This document shows, piece by piece, positions 1 to 5,715 of a stretch of DNA of 11,698 bases (the stretch's first letter is position 1; each line of letters begins with the position of its first letter). A program made the position numbers and the translations under genes. The notes under the pieces are model-generated. The model did no database searches. It saw only the letters and a list, made by a program, of their open reading frames with translations, and was not told where the DNA came from. The stretch comes from Actinomycetota bacterium. GTDB lineage: Bacteria > Actinomycetota > Acidimicrobiia > Acidimicrobiales > Ilumatobacteraceae. Where the stretch lies: assembly GCA_009705435.1 (NCBI GenBank), contig WLTJ01000025.1, forward strand, positions 1 to 11,698. The letters are read 5' to 3'.

Positions 1-717
1 CAACGTCCAGGTTTCGCTTCCATTGCCGAATCAATGTCTGGCTTTGCGGCCGTCAATGGCGAGGCTGACGGACAACCACTCCTTCCAGCCATCGCACTCA
101 CCGACGAACTGACAGGAATCGTCGGTGCATTCGCCACGATGGTGGCTCTGTACTCAGGTGTCGGTCAAGTCGTGGATATCAGTTTGCTGGAAAGCATGTT
201 TCATATCATGGGTCCAGTTGCATCATTATTTGCTCTCACCGGAGAACTACAGCCTCGTCTCGGTTCGGGCTTGCCGTACACGGTCCCGCGTGGCACTTAT
301 CTATGTGCGGATGGGTTGTGGGTAGGAATTTCAACTTCCTCTGACTCAGTAGCACAACGTGTGATGTCTCTCTTGGGTGTCGGCGACGATCAACGCTTCA
401 AGTCATTTGACGGACGCGCCGCACATCGTGATGAACTCGAAACTTTGATGCGCGAGTGGTGCGCACAACGTACTCGTGCAGAAGTCGTGCAACTTTTTGA
501 GGCGGCTGAAGCGGCCGTGGGTCCAGTAATGAATATGGCCGATATTGCTACTGATCCGCATTTCATTTTCCGTGAGGCTGTCACCCTGGTCGGTGAGACA
601 CCGATGCAAAATCTGATTGCCAGATTGTCGAAGACACCCGGCGAATTACGTCATGAGGGTCGTCCTCAAGATGCCGATGGTGAAGAGATCAGAAAAAATG
701 GATGGAGCACAACATGA
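1..717 (+). CDS. CaiB/BaiF family CoA-transferase, C-terminal part (5' end outside window)
   Basis: The reading frame is open from the first base, so the gene begins upstream; 238 residues are visible of a family usually near 400. The stretch RPGFASIAESMSGFAAVNGE matches the core of family III (CaiB/BaiF) CoA-transferases, which move CoA between organic acids in the cytoplasm. By alignment from memory, the Asp of the TDELTG motif (visible residue 35) corresponds to the catalytic Asp169 of formyl-CoA transferase, which forms the aspartyl-CoA intermediate. The C-terminal RLSKTPGELRHEGRPQ segment is also typical, so the 3' end appears intact. The acyl substrate cannot be read from this fragment. 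Its TGA stop overlaps the ATG of the next gene (ATGA at 714-717), which indicates co-transcription and translational coupling. An internal ATG at 34 is not the real start, because homology extends upstream of it. Confidence 0.9.
   Translation, partial: QRPGFASIAESMSGFAAVNGEADGQPLLPAIALTDELTGIVGAFATMVALYSGVGQVVDISLLESMFHIMGPVASLFALTGELQPRLGSGLPYTVPRGTYLCADGLWVGISTSSDSVAQRVMSLLGVGDDQRFKSFDGRAAHRDELETLMREWCAQRTRAEVVQLFEAAEAAVGPVMNMADIATDPHFIFREAVTLVGETPMQNLIARLSKTPGELRHEGRPQDADGEEIRKNGWSTT
704..707 (+). promoter_or_regulatory. Shine-Dalgarno site of the deoxyribosyltransferase-family gene
   Basis: GGAG lies 6 nt before the ATG at 714. This decides the start: the in-frame ATG at 702 would overlap this site, has no comparable site of its own, and would lose the ATGA overlap with the CoA-transferase stop. 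Confidence 0.7.
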
Positions 718-1157
718 CTGCTACAGATCGACCTTACGCCTATGTGGCGGGCCCATTATTTGATGAAGGTGAACGCTGGTTTATCGAAAAGATTGATCAG
801 TTGGTCCAAGATGCTGGGTTCGACACCTTTTTGCCACACCGTGATAATCCACCCAAGACCGCCGAAAATGTCGGTGAGATATTTCTCAATGATAAAGGTG
901 GCATTGATCGTTGCCAGGTTGTTGTCGCCAACCTCAATGGCATTATGACCGACGACGGTACCGCATGGGAGATGGGTTATGCGTATGCCCACAACAAGTT
1001 CATCATTGGATTATTCACCGATTGGCGCGCCCGATTTCCAAACGGAAATGAAGTCGTCAACTTGATGATGCAGTGCAGCATCAACACACTCGTGCGCTCG
1101 TTGGATGAACTTGATATCGCTTTACGGGAATGGCGACAGAATGCGGTGACGAGTTAA
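714..1157 (+). CDS. Nucleoside 2-deoxyribosyltransferase-family protein
   Basis: The 147-residue protein has the hallmarks of the nucleoside 2-deoxyribosyltransferase fold (PF05014/COG3613). There is an N-terminal YVAGPLF (residues 10-16), a central GID-CQVVVANLNG strand (63-76), and the DDGTAWEMGYA motif (81-91) whose Glu86 is the expected catalytic glutamate. The family either swaps bases between deoxyribonucleosides or, in the DNPH1/Rcl branch, hydrolyses deoxynucleoside 5'-monophosphates to base plus 2-deoxyribose 5-phosphate; sequence alone does not say which. No signal peptide is present, so it is cytosolic. The start is set by the ATGA overlap with the CoA-transferase and a GGAG site 6 nt upstream. 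Its TAA stop interlocks with the msrA stop on the other strand (shared TTAA at 1154-1157). The fold is clear; the exact reaction is uncertain. Confidence 0.88.
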   Translation: MTATDRPYAYVAGPLFDEGERWFIEKIDQLVQDAGFDTFLPHRDNPPKTAENVGEIFLNDKGGIDRCQVVVANLNGIMTDDGTAWEMGYAYAHNKFIIGLFTDWRARFPNGNEVVNLMMQCSINTLVRSLDELDIALREWRQNAVTS

Positions 1158-1804
1158 GCCCCAGTGCCAATCGGGCAGGAGACACCCATCCCGCCAATTC
1201 CGCAGTATCCATTTGGATTTTTTGCGAGATATTGCTGATGATAGGGCTCGCCGTAATACCACTCGCCCATCGCGGCTATTTCTGTTGTGATCGTTCCATA
1301 CCCAGCCTCATTGAGTTTTGTTTGAAACAAAGCACATGAAGCCTTTGCTGCATCCATCTGGGACTGCGACGTGGTGTAAATCGCACTGCGATACTGCGAG
1401 CCCATGTCATTGCCTTGTCGCATACCTTGAGTCGGATTGTGATTTTCCCAAAACACTTTGAGTAACGATTCGTAACTGATCACAGTGGGATCGTAAATCA
1501 CAAAAAAGACTTCAGCATGACCTGTCAAACCTGAACAGTTCTCTTCATAGGTGCAGTTTGGTGTGTACCCACCCGCATAGCCAACAGCAGTTGAAAAGAC
1601 ACCAGGCAACTGCCAAAAGATGCGCTCGGCACCCCAGAAACAGCCCATACCAAAGACGGCTGTTTCGCAACCTGTTGGCCACGGCCCGCGTAGTGGTGCA
1701 TCAAGAACAAAATGCTTGTCAGGTACCGGCATGGTCTGATCGGTACGACCAGGCAAGGCATCTTGTGGGCTGACCATCTCGTTGTTCCTTTTGGAAAAAA
1801 GCAT
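1154..1804 (-). CDS. msrA: Peptide-methionine (S)-S-oxide reductase MsrA
   Basis: MsrA reduces methionine S-sulfoxide in proteins and free form, using thioredoxin-type reductants in the cytosol. The 216-residue product shows the GCFWG active site at 54-58 (catalytic Cys55), the FWENHNPTQGMRQGND core (118-133), the QYRSAIY motif (137-143), and two C-terminal recycling cysteines, Cys201 in NGYCGIGG and Cys210, laid out as in E. coli MsrA (Cys51/198/206). The N-terminus (LFSKR...VSPQDALPGR) aligns with the E. coli start (LFDKK-LVSPADALPGR), which supports the long start at 1804. That start also has a TAACAT hexamer 6 nt upstream, as for a leaderless mRNA. A second candidate ATG at 1777 has an AAAAGGA site (1786-1792) before it, so internal initiation is possible. 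It is divergent from the GNAT gene across 41 bp and convergent with the deoxyribosyltransferase gene. Confidence 0.96.
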   Translation of the reverse strand: MLFSKRNNEMVSPQDALPGRTDQTMPVPDKHFVLDAPLRGPWPTGCETAVFGMGCFWGAERIFWQLPGVFSTAVGYAGGYTPNCTYEENCSGLTGHAEVFFVIYDPTVISYESLLKVFWENHNPTQGMRQGNDMGSQYRSAIYTTSQSQMDAAKASCALFQTKLNEAGYGTITTEIAAMGEWYYGEPYHQQYLAKNPNGYCGIGGMGVSCPIGTGA

Positions 1805-1810
1805 GAACAG

Positions 1811-1816
1811 ATGTTA
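1811..1816 (-). promoter_or_regulatory. Putative -10 element for leaderless msrA
   Basis: Read on the minus strand the hexamer is TAACAT, separated from the msrA ATG by six bases (CTGTTC). No Shine-Dalgarno site lies close to this ATG. No good -35 is seen at 16-19 nt upstream; that position holds the facing GNAT hexamer. Confidence 0.5.
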
Positions 1817-1833
1817 CGCCCCCATGAGAGAAG

Positions 1834-1839
1834 TAGTTT
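1834..1839 (+). promoter_or_regulatory. Putative -10 element for the leaderless GNAT gene
   Basis: TAGTTT lies six bases (TGTCGT) before the GTG start at 1846. Only a weak purine run (GAGAGAAG, 1826-1833) is present upstream, too far away for a normal ribosome site. The hexamer is exactly 17 nt from the facing msrA hexamer. Confidence 0.45.
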
Positions 1840-1845
1840 TGTCGT

Positions 1846-2325
1846 GTGCCGATAATCCGTAATCTCGCCCTCACCGATATTGACGCCATCATGGCTATTA
1901 ACGAAGAGAATGTTCCCGCAGTGGGTCAAGAGACTCGAGAAGCGATGCTGGAGATTTTCGGTCAGTGCAATGTCGCTATTGGTGCTGAAGTAGGCGGCAA
2001 CTTAGTTGGCTTTTGTATGCTCCTACCTCCTCAATCAACCTACGCCAGCCCTAATTACCTTTTCTTCTGTGAGAACTACGAGGACTTTATTTACTTGGAT
2101 CGCGTGGCGATTACTAGTTCCCATCAAGGCCAAGGAATCGGAAAACTGTTGTATCGCGAGGTTGAATCGCGAACCGACGCTCCATGGTTCACCTTAGAAG
2201 TGAACGTCCAACCCCCCAATGAAGGCTCATTGAGATTTCATGCCCGCGAGGGCTTTGTTGAGGTCGCTCAACTAGAAACCAGACCAGGGAAAATCGTCAG
2301 TCTGATGGCTAAAAAACTTCACTAA
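1846..2325 (+). CDS. GNAT-family N-acetyltransferase (COG3818-like)
   Basis: The 159-residue single-domain protein belongs to the GNAT superfamily, which transfers acetyl groups from acetyl-CoA to amines. The N-terminal IRNLALTDIDAIMAINEENVP is the usual helix 1 region. The YLDRVAI strand (83-89) precedes motif A, HQGQGIGK (93-100), which fits the Q/RxxGxG/A pyrophosphate-binding signature. The C-terminal NVQPPNEGSLRFHAREGF segment (about 115-136) is the motif B region with the usual asparagine and RFHAREGF helix. The pattern resembles the uncharacterised COG3818 group; the substrate is unknown. The start is a GTG preceded by TAGTTT at leaderless spacing. It diverges from msrA and ends 3 bp before the stop of the opposing carbon-nitrogen hydrolase. 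Pairing with msrA might hint at stress protection, but that is only inference from position. Confidence 0.9.
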   Translation: MPIIRNLALTDIDAIMAINEENVPAVGQETREAMLEIFGQCNVAIGAEVGGNLVGFCMLLPPQSTYASPNYLFFCENYEDFIYLDRVAITSSHQGQGIGKLLYREVESRTDAPWFTLEVNVQPPNEGSLRFHAREGFVEVAQLETRPGKIVSLMAKKLH

Positions 2326-2328
2326 AGA

Positions 2329-3099
2329 CTACGAACGACGGTCCTGCAGAAATCGAAATTTGTTCCGCACTTCCTGGACTCGATCCCTCGTGATCTCGGC
2401 GTACAGAATGCACTCTTCGCCTGATTTCCCTTCTGCCAAAGTTTCACCGAGTGGATCAAAGATCCGACTGTCGCCGCTGTACACCAGTGATCCACCAGTC
2501 CCAACACGATTACACCCGACGACGTACGCCTGATTCTCAATGGCGCGTGCTTCGAGCAGAGTGAGCCAATGTGTGCGTCGAGCCTCTGGCCAATTTGCTG
2601 GAACTAGATAGATATCAGTGTCCTCAGCAAGTTTCCAGAATTCGTCAGCGAAACGCAAGTCGTAACACACAAAGAGCGTGACTCGTAATCCCTCAACATC
2701 AACCGTGACAAAGTCCGAACCAGAACGAATAAATCGGTCTTCGCCACCATAAGTGAAAGGATGAATTTTGCGATAACGATGTTCCACTCCCTGCGGACTC
2801 ACTAAAACAAAAGTGTTGGCAGGTCGAGCGTCATCGCTATCTCCAGCGATTTCAGGACACGTTCCCCCAATCCAAATGCCGTGTTCTATGGCCATCGAAA
2901 CTAAAAACGCGCAAGACGGTCCACCTTGAGGTTCGGCGAAGTCCTCTTCTTGAACAGAAAAACCAGTGGAAAATGTCTCAGCCAACAACACCAGTTTGGC
3001 TCCATTAAGTTCCGCCTCAGCGATCAGCATCGCCAGATGATTGAAGTTTGCTTGTCGATCGCACCAAGCGATGTCATGTTGTATCGCCGCAATTTTCAT
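2329..3099 (-). CDS. Carbon-nitrogen hydrolase (nitrilase superfamily, omega-amidase/YafV-like)
   Basis: The 256-residue cytosolic enzyme has the complete Glu-Lys-Cys catalytic triad of the nitrilase superfamily: Glu41 in LAETFSTGFS, Lys111 in YRKIHPF and Cys145 in VCYDLRF. The ETFSTGFS, PANWPEARRTHW (167-178) and ARAIENQAYVVGCNRVG (184-200) segments resemble the YafV/NIT2 branch. Members of that branch hydrolyse alpha-keto acid amides such as 2-oxoglutaramate and 2-oxosuccinamate to the keto acid and ammonia. Length and start (MKIAAIQ) match the family. A GAAAGG ribosome site lies 6 nt before the ATG, so unlike its neighbours it has a leadered start. It could be transcribed from its own promoter in the 132-bp gap or read through from cdd-deoC. 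Deaminated-glutamine repair is a plausible role; the exact substrate is not proven. Confidence 0.92.
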   Translation of the reverse strand: MKIAAIQHDIAWCDRQANFNHLAMLIAEAELNGAKLVLLAETFSTGFSVQEEDFAEPQGGPSCAFLVSMAIEHGIWIGGTCPEIAGDSDDARPANTFVLVSPQGVEHRYRKIHPFTYGGEDRFIRSGSDFVTVDVEGLRVTLFVCYDLRFADEFWKLAEDTDIYLVPANWPEARRTHWLTLLEARAIENQAYVVGCNRVGTGGSLVYSGDSRIFDPLGETLAEGKSGEECILYAEITRDRVQEVRNKFRFLQDRRS

Positions 3100-3231
3100 G
3101 ACACGCCTTTCAGTCGCCAGACCGCTCGTTGCTCAACTCTAAACGCTAAAAAACACATCGCAGGAAAGAGAAGGTGAAGTTCGGCTGTGAAGCCGATGCA
3201 CTTGACATGTCCTCAGGTTAGGCGTTGCGCA
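3100..3231. other. Intergenic gap with a small hairpin
   Basis: This is the longest gene-free stretch in the window. It contains a perfect 6-bp inverted repeat, TCGGCT-GTGA-AGCCGA (3181-3196), 35 bp downstream of the deoC stop on the minus strand. No run of T follows the hairpin on either strand, only a pyrimidine-rich stretch on the minus strand, so an intrinsic terminator is doubtful. A weak minus-strand -10-like TAGAGT is present about 38 nt before the hydrolase ATG, with no matching -35. No small gene is evident. Confidence 0.35.
3106..3111 (-). promoter_or_regulatory. Shine-Dalgarno site of the carbon-nitrogen hydrolase gene
   Basis: Read on the minus strand this is GAAAGG, six bases before the ATG at 3099. 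It sets the start and shows a leadered mRNA, in contrast to the leaderless-type starts elsewhere in the window. Confidence 0.6.
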
Positions 3232-3963
3232 CTAGGCAAGTTCAGACTCAACGGCATCAAGCAGTCCACTCGCTCCGAAACGAAAAGTTTGGGGCGTTGC
3301 CCAGTCTTGACCCATCACGGCATCCGCAAGTTGGAGATACTCAAGGGCATCGTCAACAGTCTTTATTCCCCCCGATGGTTTCAGACCAACTGCACGACCC
3401 GAAGCACGGATGGTGGCGAGCATAATCGTGACTGCTTGCGGTGTGGCTGAGGTGCGGGTCTTGCCAGTCGATGTCTTGATGAAGTCAGCGCCGGCGGCAA
3501 TAGCCAGGTGAGCGGCTCGGTCAATCAAGATTGGATCAACCAATTCTCCCGTTTCCAGAATGACCTTCAACAGACTTGGCTCTGGAACTACGTTGCGAAT
3601 CGCTGACAACATCGCAATGACAGTTGACTCATCGCCGCGTTGCAGCGCGGCGTATGGCAATACAAGATCAATCTCATCGGCGCCAGCGTTTAAAGCATCC
3701 ACAGTTTCCTTGATAGTGGCTGCAACCTCACCATCACCACTCGGAAAGTTAACAACAGTCGCAACTTGGATCGGCGAATCGATCAATAACGATTTGGAGA
3801 GTCCAACAAATCTTGGCCAAACACAAACAGCCGCGGTGTGACCCCACTGACCGCTCGCCCGTGCACATAAAGTTTTTATCTCCTCAGGAGTACAACCATC
3901 GTTGAGATTGGTGAGATCAATCAACGATAAAATTCGTTGAGCAAGGGAACGCCTGTCGCTCAC
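3232..3963 (-). CDS. deoC: Deoxyribose-phosphate aldolase
   Basis: DeoC cleaves 2-deoxy-D-ribose 5-phosphate into glyceraldehyde 3-phosphate and acetaldehyde, the last step of deoxyribonucleoside catabolism. The 243-residue protein keeps the class I aldolase residues: Lys163 in FIKTSTGK (Schiff base), Lys195 in GLKPSGG and Asp99 in GADEIDLV. The opening LIDLTNLND, the TAAVCVWPRF segment (43-52) and the C-terminal WATPQTFRFGASGLL resemble the long E. coli-type enzyme rather than the shorter form common in actinobacteria and firmicutes. The start is a GTG overlapping the cdd stop (GTGA at 3960-3963) with no Shine-Dalgarno site, which implies translational coupling to cdd. The rest of a classical deo operon (deoA, deoB, deoD) is absent here. 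Confidence 0.96.
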   Translation of the reverse strand: MSDRRSLAQRILSLIDLTNLNDGCTPEEIKTLCARASGQWGHTAAVCVWPRFVGLSKSLLIDSPIQVATVVNFPSGDGEVAATIKETVDALNAGADEIDLVLPYAALQRGDESTVIAMLSAIRNVVPEPSLLKVILETGELVDPILIDRAAHLAIAAGADFIKTSTGKTRTSATPQAVTIMLATIRASGRAVGLKPSGGIKTVDDALEYLQLADAVMGQDWATPQTFRFGASGLLDAVESELA

Positions 3964-4409
3964 GAAACAAAACCAACCAAGTTTTCAGGTCCGAAAGATG
4001 TTGGCAACAACTGTTCCATGGTGAAGACGGCGCGAATCCCATCTGGCCCGCAGGCGTAAATTGGCGTATCCGATTTTGCGAATTCACGAACTCTTTGCCG
4101 ACAACCACCACAACAAGTTCCGACCTCAGCACTATCGCAAATAGTGACCAAAACGGCGATCTCCGTATCTCCACCAGCAACCATCGCCGCAATAGCCCCA
4201 GCCTCAGCGCAACTCCCCACAGGGTAAGCAGCATTCTCAACATTGCAGCCAACATAGGTGTTCCCAGTGGAAGTCAGGATTGCCGCCCCGACAAGAAAAT
4301 GCGAATACGGGGCATATGCACGGGCCTGCACATCTTGAGCGGCCAGAAATAATTCGCGAACTCGGTGTTCAGAGGGGCTATCGGTGAAGTTGATCGCAGA
4401 TTGACTCAC
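3960..4409 (-). CDS. cdd: Cytidine deaminase
   Basis: Cdd deaminates cytidine and deoxycytidine to uridine and deoxyuridine. The 149-residue protein is the small homotetrameric type. YAPYSHFLVGAA is at 32-43, NVENAAYPVGSCAEAGAIAA at 56-75 gives Cys67 (zinc ligand) and Glu69 (catalytic), and CGGCRQ at 100-105 supplies zinc ligands Cys100 and Cys103. The residue before the CxxC, normally proline in PCGxCRQ, is here Cys99, an oddity. The start is a GTG; upstream is TAAGGT separated by six bases, which can be read either as a -10 for a leaderless mRNA or as a ribosome site (AAGG, 7 nt spacing). It is the first gene of the cdd-deoC pair and diverges from plsC across 41 bp. Confidence 0.96.
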   Translation of the reverse strand: MSQSAINFTDSPSEHRVRELFLAAQDVQARAYAPYSHFLVGAAILTSTGNTYVGCNVENAAYPVGSCAEAGAIAAMVAGGDTEIAVLVTICDSAEVGTCCGGCRQRVREFAKSDTPIYACGPDGIRAVFTMEQLLPTSFGPENLVGFVS

Positions 4410-4415
4410 GCGACA

Positions 4416-4421
4416 ACCTTA
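4416..4421 (-). promoter_or_regulatory. Putative -10 element (or ribosome site) for cdd
   Basis: Read on the minus strand the hexamer is TAAGGT, six bases (TGTCGC) before the GTG start. It fits the TAnnnT pattern seen before msrA and dut. The embedded AAGG could instead act as a Shine-Dalgarno site, so the call is ambiguous. Confidence 0.4.
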
Positions 4422-4438
4422 TGACACCTTCGGATGTG

Positions 4439-4444
4439 TAAACA
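4439..4444 (+). promoter_or_regulatory. Weak candidate -10 element for plsC
   Basis: TAAACA lies six bases before the GTG at 4451 and 17 nt from the facing cdd hexamer. It lacks the final T of TAnnnT, so it is called mainly on position. No good Shine-Dalgarno site precedes either candidate start. Confidence 0.25.
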
Positions 4445-4450
4445 TGATCT

Positions 4451-5191
4451 GTGATGAAAAGAAGTATTTTGAGTTTGTGGAGTTGGTTCGCCCTCGGTGT
4501 GATCGTCATTGTTTGGACTCCTATCGTTTTTCTTGTGTGGATCGCCACCACACCGTTCGATAAGGGCCGTTACGCAACGGGATACACCTTTCGCCGCCTA
4601 TGTGTTCTGCACCAGTGGTTGAACCCGATGTGGAAGTTCAAAACGAGCGGTCAACTCCCTGCCAACAAACGAAATCCCTATGTCATGGTTTCTAACCATG
4701 AAAGTTTTGTGGACATGTTGCTCCTGAGCCACTTGAAAATGGAAATGAAATACCTCAGCAAGGAATCAATTTTACGAATTCCTTTAGTGGGCTGGATGAT
4801 GAAAATGTCAGGCGATGTTTCTTTGCTGCGCGGAGATCGATCAAGCGGCGCAGCAGCTTTGATCGTCTGCGAAAAGTGGCTCAAGCGAAAAATGTCGGTG
4901 ATGATCTTTCCTGAAGGAACGAGAAGTTTCGATGGCGAAATGCGTGGCTTTAAAGATGGGGCATTTATTCTGGCAATTCGCACCCAAACACCGATGTTGC
5001 CCGTCGTCGTTCACGGCACTCGTTCCGCGTTGCGTAAGAGCGACTGGCGCATGGGCGATGCCAAAGCCGAAGTTCGCGTTCTTGAGATCATTGAGACAAC
5101 TGGAATGACTCTCGACGATGTACCCGCGTTGCGCGAAAGAGTTCGCGATGTCATGATCGCCGAGATCGCCAAAATGCGCCTCGCTGCTTAA
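4451..5191 (+). CDS. plsC: 1-acyl-sn-glycerol-3-phosphate acyltransferase family protein
   Basis: PlsC-type enzymes acylate lysophosphatidic acid to phosphatidic acid at the inner face of the membrane. The 246-residue protein starts with a hydrophobic segment (about 11-32) that would anchor it. It then shows the acyltransferase motifs in order: NHESFVD with H83xxxxD88 (motif I), a basic LLRGDR region (126-130, motif II), FPEGTRS (153-159, motif III) and a VVVHGTR stretch (185-191, motif IV). FKDGAF (167-172) is also typical. The first codon is GTG at 4451, directly followed by ATG at 4454; either could be the start. It diverges from cdd and ends 3 bp before the opposing dut stop. Acyl and head-group specificity cannot be read from the sequence. 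Confidence 0.9.
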   Translation: MMKRSILSLWSWFALGVIVIVWTPIVFLVWIATTPFDKGRYATGYTFRRLCVLHQWLNPMWKFKTSGQLPANKRNPYVMVSNHESFVDMLLLSHLKMEMKYLSKESILRIPLVGWMMKMSGDVSLLRGDRSSGAAALIVCEKWLKRKMSVMIFPEGTRSFDGEMRGFKDGAFILAIRTQTPMLPVVVHGTRSALRKSDWRMGDAKAEVRVLEIIETTGMTLDDVPALRERVRDVMIAEIAKMRLAA

Positions 5192-5194
5192 AAA

Positions 5195-5641
5195 TCAGCG
5201 ACCCGAATGTCCGAATCCGCCACCACGATTGGCGCCATCAAGAGTATTCACTTCATTCCACAGCACTGATGCAACTGGCTGGATCACCAATTGAGCGATC
5301 CGATCACCACGCATGATTTTGTACGGATTACGCGGATCAGTGTTCACCAAAATCACTTTGATCTCGCCCCGATAAGCAGAATCGATCAGACCCGGACTAT
5401 TTAAGACTGTGACGCCATTTTTCAGAGCCAAACCGCTACGGGGAAGTACAAAACCTGCGAAACCGCTGGGAATCGCCACTGAAATACCTGTCGGCATCAA
5501 TATCCGACCACCCGCTGGGGCAATGCTGACCTCTTCGCGAGCCATCAAATCAAGGCCCGCATCCCCCTCATGGGCATAGGCCGGCAGATCAAGTTGCTTG
5601 TCAATCCGTACCACGGAAACGGTCAATTGCGGTTCATCCAT
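5195..5641 (-). CDS. dut: dUTP diphosphatase (dUTPase)
   Basis: Dut hydrolyses dUTP to dUMP and pyrophosphate, which keeps uracil out of DNA and supplies thymidylate synthesis. The 148-residue protein is the trimeric type and shows all five motifs: HEGDAGLDL (24-32), PRSGLA (67-72), SPGLIDSAYRGEI (82-94, catalytic Asp87), RGDRIAQLVI (111-120) and a glycine-rich tail RGGGFGHSG (139-147). The tail appears one residue shorter than the usual RGxGGFGSxG. The frame stays open another 87 codons upstream, but that part is antisense to orn and lacks homology; the normal dUTPase length and the MDEPQL start fix 5641. That ATG has no Shine-Dalgarno site, but TATCGT lies six bases upstream, as in leaderless genes. 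It diverges from orn. Confidence 0.96.
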   Translation of the reverse strand: MDEPQLTVSVVRIDKQLDLPAYAHEGDAGLDLMAREEVSIAPAGGRILMPTGISVAIPSGFAGFVLPRSGLALKNGVTVLNSPGLIDSAYRGEIKVILVNTDPRNPYKIMRGDRIAQLVIQPVASVLWNEVNTLDGANRGGGFGHSGR

Positions 5642-5647
5642 ACCTAG

Positions 5648-5653
5648 ACGATA
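5648..5653 (-). promoter_or_regulatory. Putative -10 element for leaderless dut
   Basis: Read on the minus strand the hexamer is TATCGT, followed by CTAGGT and then the dut ATG. The only purine-rich match (AGGT) touches the start codon and is too close for ribosome binding. A poor -35 candidate, TTTCAA, lies 17 nt upstream. Confidence 0.5.
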
Positions 5654-5684
5654 GGCGTTGGCGCCAAAGTTTGAAAATGGAGCA

Positions 5685-5715
5685 TTGATAGAACGCCACA
5701 GCGATGGCGTATCGT
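5685..5715 (+). promoter_or_regulatory. Putative promoter for leaderless orn
   Basis: TTGATA (5685-5690, five of six matches to TTGACA) is followed after 19 bp by TATCGT (5710-5715), the same hexamer as before dut. Seven bases then separate it from the GTG start of orn at 5723, so transcription would begin at or next to the start codon. The 19-bp spacing is longer than ideal. Confidence 0.45.

Noticed and set aside
702..713. Earlier in-frame ATG for the deoxyribosyltransferase-family gene
   Set aside because: The GGAG site 6 nt before 714 and the ATGA overlap favour the later start.
1775..1777. Shorter MsrA start with an AAAAGGA site 8 nt upstream
   Set aside because: The residues before it align with the N-terminus of E. 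coli MsrA, and the upstream ATG has a leaderless-type hexamer. It is kept only as an alternative.
1154..2325. msrA and the GNAT gene as a dedicated oxidative-stress module
   Set aside because: They are divergent, no redox regulator site is recognisable, and the GNAT substrate is unknown; proximity alone is not enough.
3181..3196. Hairpin after deoC as an intrinsic terminator
   Set aside because: The 6-bp stem is short and no T-run follows on either strand.
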